Notes under the pieces: model-generated | What the model saw: only the letters and a program-made list of their open reading frames with translations | What the model was told of the DNA's origin: nothing | Databases searched by the model: none | DNA from: an uncultured Methylococcaceae bacterium | GTDB lineage: Bacteria > Pseudomonadota > Gammaproteobacteria > Methylococcales > Methylomonadaceae | Assembly: GCA_913056195.1 (NCBI GenBank) | Contig: CAJXMF010000004.1 | Location: 1 to 64,000 of the forward strand | Direction of reading: 5' to 3' | DNA length: 64,000 nt | Program-made: the position numbers and the translations under genes | Shown: piece after piece, positions 58,499 to 64,000 of the stretch | Numbering within the stretch: the stretch's first letter is position 1 | Layout of the letters: the number at the start of each line of letters is the position of its first letter

Positions 58499-60724
58499 TT
58501 ATTTCCAGATTTCCACGATGTTAGTAAAATCATCGGTCCATGATTTCATATCAAAATATAGCGGTAATTTCTGCCATTTGCCAAGTCGGCTTTGTTGCAA
58601 GGCTTGCAGGCGTCCGGCATCTTTAGACATCACCACCCAGTCAGTCGCCACAATCAGTGGAATCGTATCGGCTGGCGGCTTGAATTCCTGAATCAACGCT
58701 GCCAGTTTCAGTTTCTGGGCATGGTCGGCCAGCACTTTTTTAAGCACCAAATGCCGGTTGGTAATATGAAAAGCCAGAATACCATCGGACTTTAACTTGG
58801 AAAAATACAGAACCATCGCCTCCCGCGTCAACAAATGCGTCGGCACCGAGTCCGAACTGAAGGCATCCAGAATCAATAAATCAAACCGGTGATCAGGCTC
58901 GTGCTGTAATGACAAGCGCCCATCGCCGACAATAATCGGTGCAGATGGCGCACACCGACTCAAATAACTGAAATATCCCGGGGTTTTGGCAATTTTGATG
59001 ACTAACGGGTCAATCTCATAAAAACGCCAGTTTTGTGTGGGTTTAGCATAACAGGCCAGTGCACCCGCGCCTAATCCCACCGAAGCAATCGACCAGTCCG
59101 CATCCTGGTCGTCATAGACTTTAAACAACTGTCCTATTGGCCCCGGCCTGCTGTAATAGGTGTATGGAATGGTGACATAAGGCGGTTTCAGGCGCTGTGC
59201 GCCGTGTTTAGTGGTGCCATGAAACAGTTCGTGATATTTTTCCGGCCGATGCTGCTCATTCAGCATCACCGCTTCTCGCACCGAAAAAACGCCGAAGAAG
59301 CTGCGCTCCTGAAACAAGGTATTGGATAATAGGCTGTGCAGGCCATGACTGAAAAATAAAATCAAGCCGCTCAACAGCGCCAGGCTCAGCGGTTGCTGCC
59401 TGAAAGCATAGGTGACCCCTGTCAATAAAATCAGTACCACACCAATACTATCCAGAAAAACCGGTAACTGATCGGTGCTGAAATAAACCGCAAGACCTGT
59501 CATCAATATCAATGCCGGCAACCACAACTGATTGCGCCAGTGCTGACCGAAAAATCCCGGCCGTAACATCAACGCCGCGACAATCATGATGGGGTATTCA
59601 TAAACGCCGTCAAAGATAAACGGTGCAACGAAGGTGTTGAACATCCCCCCTAACATACCGGCAAACGACATAATCAGGTAAAAATCGGTTAAATGCCGGG
59701 TATGCGGCCTGTTTTTGGCCAGCACGCCATGACACACCATAATGGCTACAAAAAAAGCCAGTAGGTGCAATAACAGATTCAACCAATAGGGTAAAACCGC
59801 CGGATTGATAAACGAAAACGCAATAAAGGGCAACAAAACAACCGGCTGCGCGGCCAGCATGAATGGATGAATCCGCGGTGCCCAGTGGGAAAATACCAGT
59901 ATAAACGACAACAGATACAAGGTCAGCGGAATAATCCACAACAGAGGCACCGCGGCAATATCGGTACTGATAAAGTTGGTCAGTCCCAATAACAAACTGG
60001 AGGGCACAAAAGCCAGCGCCAGCCAATATAAGCGGGTTTGATTGCCCAGCGGCAACACCTCATCCACCGCAGGCTCGAAAAACGCATCAGCTGTTTGACG
60101 GCGCCATAAGGTCCAGGCGCAAAACGCAATCAACAGAATCAATAGGGTATACCCGACCGACCAGAGGAACTGTTGTTGCGCCAAACCAATATGCGGCTCT
60201 ATGAGAAAGGGATAACTCAACAATGCCAGCAAACTGCCGGCATTACTGGCGGCATACAGATAATACGGATCATCACTGGTATGATGACCGACATGAGAAA
60301 ACCATTTTTGCAATAAGGGCGCTGTGGTTGACACCACAAAAAACGGCAGGCCGATAGCGATAAATAGCACGGCGACCAGCCAGAATGTTGGGTTGGACTC
60401 GGTCGGTGGCGTGATGCCTTCGGGCAATGCCACGGGCAAAGCGATCAGGCTCAAGACCGTGATGGCTAGATGAATTTGAATCTGACGCCGGATTTCGAAT
60501 TTACCGGATAAAAAATGCGCATAGAGATAACCCAAAAACAAAACCATCTGGTAAAACACCATGCAGGTGTTCCAAACCGCTGGCGTTCCGCCTAATAAAG
60601 GCAATAATAATTTGCCGAACATGGGCTGCACAACAAACATCAATGTTGCACTGATAAACAGGGTTCCGGCAAACACGATCATCCGGGCATAATTTTTGTC
60701 TTCAGGTGACTGAACTGTATTCAT
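58499..60724 (-). CDS. Fused membrane/spermidine synthase-like protein
   Basis: A 741-residue protein. Residues 14-465 hold roughly a dozen hydrophobic helices with MFS-like features (LFISATLMFVVQPMFGKLLLP; DPYYLYAASNAGSLLALL). The C-terminal part is a class I SAM-type/aminopropyltransferase-like domain: SVGLGAGALACYA (about 548-560), YEIDP (569-573) and VGDGR near 600. It lacks a clear catalytic Asp pattern known to me for polyamine synthesis. Such fusions are widespread in Proteobacteria and of unknown function. It precedes lpxD by one base. Confidence 0.8.
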   Translation of the reverse strand: MNTVQSPEDKNYARMIVFAGTLFISATLMFVVQPMFGKLLLPLLGGTPAVWNTCMVFYQMVLFLGYLYAHFLSGKFEIRRQIQIHLAITVLSLIALPVALPEGITPPTESNPTFWLVAVLFIAIGLPFFVVSTTAPLLQKWFSHVGHHTSDDPYYLYAASNAGSLLALLSYPFLIEPHIGLAQQQFLWSVGYTLLILLIAFCAWTLWRRQTADAFFEPAVDEVLPLGNQTRLYWLALAFVPSSLLLGLTNFISTDIAAVPLLWIIPLTLYLLSFILVFSHWAPRIHPFMLAAQPVVLLPFIAFSFINPAVLPYWLNLLLHLLAFFVAIMVCHGVLAKNRPHTRHLTDFYLIMSFAGMLGGMFNTFVAPFIFDGVYEYPIMIVAALMLRPGFFGQHWRNQLWLPALILMTGLAVYFSTDQLPVFLDSIGVVLILLTGVTYAFRQQPLSLALLSGLILFFSHGLHSLLSNTLFQERSFFGVFSVREAVMLNEQHRPEKYHELFHGTTKHGAQRLKPPYVTIPYTYYSRPGPIGQLFKVYDDQDADWSIASVGLGAGALACYAKPTQNWRFYEIDPLVIKIAKTPGYFSYLSRCAPSAPIIVGDGRLSLQHEPDHRFDLLILDAFSSDSVPTHLLTREAMVLYFSKLKSDGILAFHITNRHLVLKKVLADHAQKLKLAALIQEFKPPADTIPLIVATDWVVMSKDAGRLQALQQSRLGKWQKLPLYFDMKSWTDDFTNIVEIWK

Positions 60725-60735
60725 GCTTTTTCTGA

Positions 60736-60905
60736 CTGTCTAAAGGGCTTTAGGCAGCTCGCACTAAATACTCCACCAGACTTGCTTGTCTTTTTATCCT
60801 TCTTCGGCGTTACCTACATGGATGTAGGTAAGGGGCGTGAGCAGGAGCGGAAGCTTTGCAACTCCGGTTACATAGCTTGCTATGCGCCCTCCGTTGCGCC
60901 TTGAA
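60736..60905. repeat. Probable intergenic repeat element
   Basis: Three small hairpins in a row, including TACCTACAT/ATGTAGGTA with a 2-base loop and CATAGC/GCTATG with a 2-base loop, separated by G+C-rich purine-rich sequence. This composition and the stacked short hairpins are those of intergenic repeat families. The first hairpin lies 12 bases upstream of the fused spermidine-synthase-like gene's ATG and may affect its translation. Confidence 0.4.
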
Positions 60906-61190
60906 GATGAATAAAAATCCAGCGCAATCCCAGTGGCTTATTTATTACGCGCTACCTTAAGCGTTGATAAAGGAACACCAATAATCAACCGACATCATAC
61001 GCTTTTACGCGAATCGGTCATGTTCCTGTCTCCAAAATAGACGCAGTATAGCATCAGGCGACCGTATTCAACCCTACCTTGTCACAAAAATTCAGGAAAT
61101 TATGGCTGAATAGACACGTTGCCCAGGGACAAGCGCATACGGACGGTTCATTTTTGCCGAGAAAAATGGGAGGATTAGCAAGGCTGTTTG

Positions 61191-61231
61191 GGCAGGATGG
61201 ATGGAAACGATCGCCCGAAACCCATCCTGCC
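61191..61231. repeat. Perfect 10-base inverted repeat
   Basis: GGCAGGATGG (61191-61200) is followed after 21 bases by its exact reverse complement (61222-61231), and the pairing extends outward by G-T/T-A pairs. It lies 39 bases downstream of the htpG stop on the minus strand and could be an RNA-end hairpin. Confidence 0.45.
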
Positions 61232-61240
61232 TGAAAACAC

Positions 61241-61261
61241 TGAAACAAGCGTGGTTTCAGT
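61241..61261 (-). terminator. Terminator of htpG (probable)
   Basis: CTGAAAC pairs perfectly with GTTTCAG across a 7-base loop, 9 bases after the htpG stop. On the minus strand the stem is followed by TGTTTTC, a short U-rich tail. Confidence 0.5.
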
Positions 61262-61269
61262 TTATTTGT

Positions 61270-63201
61270 TTATTTTTTCAATAAATCACGCAACAAAACA
61301 TTGAGCTTATGCACGAACGCCGCAGGATCATCGAGCTGACCGCCTTCGCTTAAAATAGCCTGATCAAACAGAATTTTCACAATATCGGCAAAACGTGCGT
61401 CGTCCTGTTCTTCCTTCAATGCCGTGACAATTTCATGCTGCGGATTGATTTCCAGAATCGGTTTGGTTCCACCCATGCCCAGCATATTCATATTTTGTCC
61501 GGCTTCTTTCATGATACGCTCCATATTCAAGCTCATATCATTCGCTTCGGTGACCAGACAGGCCGGTGAGTCGGTCAAACGATGACTGACTTTCACATCT
61601 TTGATGTTATCGCCTAATACATCTTTAATCTGTTTCAGAACCGATTCAAATTCCTTGCTGACATCTTCCTGCTGCTGCTGCTCTTCTTCCGACTCAAATT
61701 TATCCAGATCCAGTTCACCTTTAGCAATCGATTGCAACGGTTTGCCGTCAAATTCGGTCAGACTGGACACCAGCCACTCATCTATTTTGTCAGACAATAA
61801 CAGCACTTCAATGCCTTTCTTACGGAAGATTTCCAGATGCGGACTGTTTTTAGCCGCCGCAAAACTGTCGGCTGTAATGTAATAGATTTTCTCCTGCCCT
61901 TCCTTCATTCGGCTGACATAATCTTCCAGCGATACGTCCTGTTTGGGCTGATCATTATAGGTTGAGGCAAAACGCAATAATTTGGCGATGCGCTCGCGAT
62001 TTTTAACGTCTTCGATAACGCCTTCTTTCATCACATTGCCAAACTGCTCCCAGAATTGCGCGTATTTTTCAGTCTCATCCTTAGCCAGAGATTCCAGCAA
62101 TCCCAAGACTTTTTTTACGGCGCCGGCTTTGATGACATTGATTTGCTTGCTTTGCTGCAATATTTCGCGCGACACATTCAATGGCAAAGAGTCGGTATCA
62201 ATGACGCCACGCACAAAACGCAAATAACGCGGCATCAATTTCTCGGCATCATCGGTGATAAAGACTTTTTTCACATACAGCTTGACACCATGTTTCGCGT
62301 CGCGATCCCATAAATCAAATGGCGCTGTAGCCGGAATATACAACAACAAAGTATATTCCACATTACCTTCCACCCGGCTATGAACATAGGCCAGAGGGTC
62401 CTGAAAATCATGGCCGACATGCTTGTAAAATTCGTTATATTCTTCTTCACTGATCTCATCTTTCGGCAAGGTCCACAATGCCGACGCACTGTTGACGACT
62501 TCTTCTTCGATGCGAGCCGGCGCTGTTTCATTGCCTTCGTCATCTTTTTCTGCCGGAATTTCACGATCCATCACGATGGGCACAGAAATATGGTCGGAGA
62601 ACTTTTTGATGATACTGCGTAAGCGGAATTCATCCAGAAATTCCTCTTCGCCTTCTTTCAAATGCAGAATCACATCGGTGCCATGTGTGGCTTTTTCGGC
62701 GGCTTCCAGGGTGTATTCCCCTTTACCTTCCGATTCCCAACGCACAGCTTCTTTTTCGCCCGCTTTGCGCGTAATCAGCGTCACTTTATCGGCCACGATA
62801 AAGGCAGAATAGAAGCCCACGCCAAATTGCCCGATCAGCTCGCTGTCTTTGGCCTGATCGCCGGTCAGTTTTTCGAAAAATTCCTTGGTGCCTGATTTAG
62901 CAATGGTGCCGATATGTTTTTGCACATCTTCGCGGGTCATCCCAATACCGTTATCCGACACGGTAATGGTTTTATTGTCCTTATCCACAGAGACCTTGAT
63001 TTTCAGGTCGCTGTCGCCCTCATACAGGCTGTCGTCGGCCAACGCCTCAAAACGCAATTTATCGATTGCATCCGAGGCATTGGAAACCAATTCCCGTAAA
63101 AAAATCTCCTTGTTGCTGTACAAGGAATGAATCATCAGGTTTAACAGATGTTTGACCTCTGTCTGAAAGCCTAAAGTTTCTTTTTGGGTTTCAACACTCA
63201 T
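61270..63201 (-). CDS. htpG: Molecular chaperone HtpG (Hsp90)
   Basis: A 643-residue Hsp90 with the N-terminal GHKL ATPase ([48 protein letters not shown]), a middle domain with the catalytic Arg region ([14 protein letters not shown]), and a C-terminal dimerisation domain. The length is slightly above E. coli (624). It is cytoplasmic and heat-induced; the promoter upstream is of sigma-32 type. Confidence 0.98.
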   Translation of the reverse strand: MSVETQKETLGFQTEVKHLLNLMIHSLYSNKEIFLRELVSNASDAIDKLRFEALADDSLYEGDSDLKIKVSVDKDNKTITVSDNGIGMTREDVQKHIGTIAKSGTKEFFEKLTGDQAKDSELIGQFGVGFYSAFIVADKVTLITRKAGEKEAVRWESEGKGEYTLEAAEKATHGTDVILHLKEGEEEFLDEFRLRSIIKKFSDHISVPIVMDREIPAEKDDEGNETAPARIEEEVVNSASALWTLPKDEISEEEYNEFYKHVGHDFQDPLAYVHSRVEGNVEYTLLLYIPATAPFDLWDRDAKHGVKLYVKKVFITDDAEKLMPRYLRFVRGVIDTDSLPLNVSREILQQSKQINVIKAGAVKKVLGLLESLAKDETEKYAQFWEQFGNVMKEGVIEDVKNRERIAKLLRFASTYNDQPKQDVSLEDYVSRMKEGQEKIYYITADSFAAAKNSPHLEIFRKKGIEVLLLSDKIDEWLVSSLTEFDGKPLQSIAKGELDLDKFESEEEQQQQEDVSKEFESVLKQIKDVLGDNIKDVKVSHRLTDSPACLVTEANDMSLNMERIMKEAGQNMNMLGMGGTKPILEINPQHEIVTALKEEQDDARFADIVKILFDQAILSEGGQLDDPAAFVHKLNVLLRDLLKK

Positions 63202-63243
63202 GGTTTCTCTCTTTCCTATTAAAAAATAACGAACTGTTTGCGA

Positions 63244-63271
63244 ATATGGGGGTCAACAAAAAAATTTCAAG
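63244..63271 (-). promoter_or_regulatory. htpG: Sigma-32 heat-shock promoter of htpG
   Basis: On the minus strand CTTGAAA (63271-63265) and CCCCATAT (63251-63244) are separated by 13 bases. This is the consensus form of a sigma-32 promoter (CTTGAAA, 13-14 bases, CCCCATnT). It lies 43 bases upstream of the ATG. Confidence 0.9.
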
Positions 63272-63440
63272 GGTAGCAAATTATCAATCCACAACTATAC
63301 TCTTCAAACATGGCTTTCATTATCCCGGCCGCCTCTTTGTTATAAATTGAATGGCAACCTTGACAGTGTGATTGAAAGGCCATAGCGGTATATTTTCACA
63401 TTGATACCGACAAAACCGCATATGATAACCTGTCTCTATA

Positions 63441-63530
63441 GGATATGACTATTAATCTGACTGACAAAAAAATCCTGCTGATTTAGGATATGACTATTAA
63501 TCTGACTGACAAAAAAATCCTGCTGATTGA
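63441..63530. repeat. 45-base tandem duplication
   Basis: Two consecutive 45-base units (63441-63485 and 63486-63530) differ only at the next-to-last base (T versus G). The unit includes the gene's ribosome-binding region, ATG and first 13-14 codons. In the first copy the change turns GA(A) context into TAG, giving a 13-residue open frame that ends before the second ATG. Confidence 0.95.
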
Positions 63531-64000
63531 AGACAACCCTTTCATGCGCAGATCCATCTGCAGCATGCTCTACACCTTGGATATTGAACATGTCGTCGAA
63601 GCAAACAATGCAGGAAAAGCATTGGCCGCCATTCGCAAACGCTCTTTCGACGTCATTCTGGCCGATTACAACCTGGGTGACGGCAAAAACAGCCTGCAAC
63701 TGCTAGAAGAAATCCGTACTCAGAATCTACTCCCTTTTAAAACCGTTTTCATCATCATCTCCGGCGAACAAACGCCGCAAATGGTATTAGGTGCCATGGA
63801 TGTCAAGCCGGATGAATATTTAGCCAAACCCTTTAACGCACATCAGTTATCCATTCGTCTGAAACGCAATTTATTGCTCAAACAGTTGTTTTACCCAATC
63901 AACCAAGCCATTAGCGACAATAATTTTGCTCAGGCAATACATCATTGCGATCAGCTATTAAGCCAAAACAAGCAACACCATCTCATTCTGCTGCGTAAAC
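63490..64000 (+). CDS. Response regulator, partial at window end
   Basis: At least 170 residues, running off the window. The receiver domain has E14 and D15, phospho-acceptor D59 (VILADYNLGDG), S91 (FIIISGE) and K113 (YLAKPF), so it should accept phosphate. The residues after about 125 (LFYPINQAISDNNFAQAIHHCDQLLSQN) look helical and TPR-like, not DNA-binding, as far as seen. The true start is the second ATG (63490); an upstream copy of the same start ends in a stop codon. It is divergent from htpG, with 288 bases between the two starts. Confidence 0.88.
   Translation, partial: MTINLTDKKILLIEDNPFMRRSICSMLYTLDIEHVVEANNAGKALAAIRKRSFDVILADYNLGDGKNSLQLLEEIRTQNLLPFKTVFIIISGEQTPQMVLGAMDVKPDEYLAKPFNAHQLSIRLKRNLLLKQLFYPINQAISDNNFAQAIHHCDQLLSQNKQHHLILLRK

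Larger units (their letters stand above)
60725..61269. other. Gene-free 545-base hairpin-rich stretch
   Basis: No plausible coding frame. At least five self-complementary pieces lie here: 60736-60757 (CTG-CTAAAG/CTTTAG-CAG), 60811-60830 (TACCTACAT, GG, ATGTAGGTA), 60871-60884 (CATAGC, TT, GCTATG), 61191-61231 and 61241-61261. The stretch from about 60790 to 60910 looks like a non-coding intergenic repeat element rather than unique sequence; its copy number needs a genome search. The last hairpin may end htpG. Confidence 0.55.

Noticed and set aside
61054..61248. 64-codon frame upstream of the htpG end
   Set aside because: It covers hairpin sequence, has no ribosome site and no recognisable content.
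63441..63530. Possible CRISPR-like repeats
   Set aside because: Only two units with no spacer between them and coding content; it is a simple tandem duplication.
63436..63699. 87-codon minus-strand frame with a repeated QQDFFVSQINSHIL segment
   Set aside because: Its internal repeat is only the mirror of the 45-base DNA duplication at the start of the response regulator.

Overview
The window reads as chromosome of a gammaproteobacterial methylotroph, most likely a methanotroph of the Methylococcales. Two things support this. Many gene neighbourhoods are those of gammaproteobacteria (rlmE-ftsH, glmM-tpiA-secG-tRNA-Leu(GAG), skp-fabZ-lpxA-rnhB, carA-carB-greA, efp with epmA and epmB). There is also a compact operon for the tetrahydromethanopterin-linked C1 pathway (beta-RFAP synthase, an ATP-grasp protein and mch), which gammaproteobacteria carry essentially only when they oxidise C1 compounds. 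Species-level assignment is inference. No rRNA, CRISPR array, transposase or phage gene was seen.

Layout. 0-2.5 kb: a nitroreductase-like protein and a ThiF/E1-like adenylyltransferase are divergently transcribed around a 435-base spacer with an inverted pair of REP-like hairpins. 2.5-9 kb: an RND efflux pump and its adaptor, translationally coupled to a protein with a degenerate metallophosphoesterase domain, plus an orphan FetB-type permease. 9-11 kb: purM divergent from a DUF2066 gene. 11-23.2 kb: a surface-glycan locus, almost all on the minus strand. Heptosyltransferases lie at both ends (waaF; waaC and a third GT9). Inside are three GT2 enzymes, a GT17 enzyme, an O-antigen ligase/polymerase, a NodU-type carbamoyltransferase and an MBOAT/AlgX-J acetylation pair. 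The 16-21 kb part is visibly richer in A+T than its surroundings.

23-42 kb: housekeeping genes, namely ilvE, glnE, a DUF3465 gene, rnhB, lpxA, fabZ, skp, bamA, epmA, efp, epmB (divergent), a beta-carbonic anhydrase, tRNA-Leu, secG, tpiA, glmM, ftsH, rlmE and yhbY. lpxD is missing from its usual place between skp and fabZ and sits instead at 57.5-58.5 kb. 41.7-49.8 kb: greA, carB and carA, followed by the tetrahydromethanopterin operon. 49.9-52.4 kb is a small accessory patch: a ParE-like toxin-antitoxin pair whose toxin has an atypical C-terminus, a DUF2442 protein, and a HAD phosphatase coupled to a nucleotidyltransferase-fold protein. 52.5-60.7 kb: pntAB, an EamA transporter, galU, lpxD and a membrane protein fused to a spermidine-synthase-like domain. 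60.7-61.3 kb is a gene-free stretch of hairpins. 61.3-63.2 kb is htpG with a textbook sigma-32 promoter. The window ends inside a response-regulator gene whose first 15 codons are tandemly duplicated upstream.

The locus types that could hide new biology are: (i) the pseudo-phosphoesterase tied to the RND pump, (ii) the carbamoyl/acetyl-decorated glycan locus, (iii) the NTase-HAD pair near the tetrahydromethanopterin genes, (iv) the ThiF/nitroreductase pair and (v) the duplicated leader of the response regulator. None can be proven novel from sequence alone.
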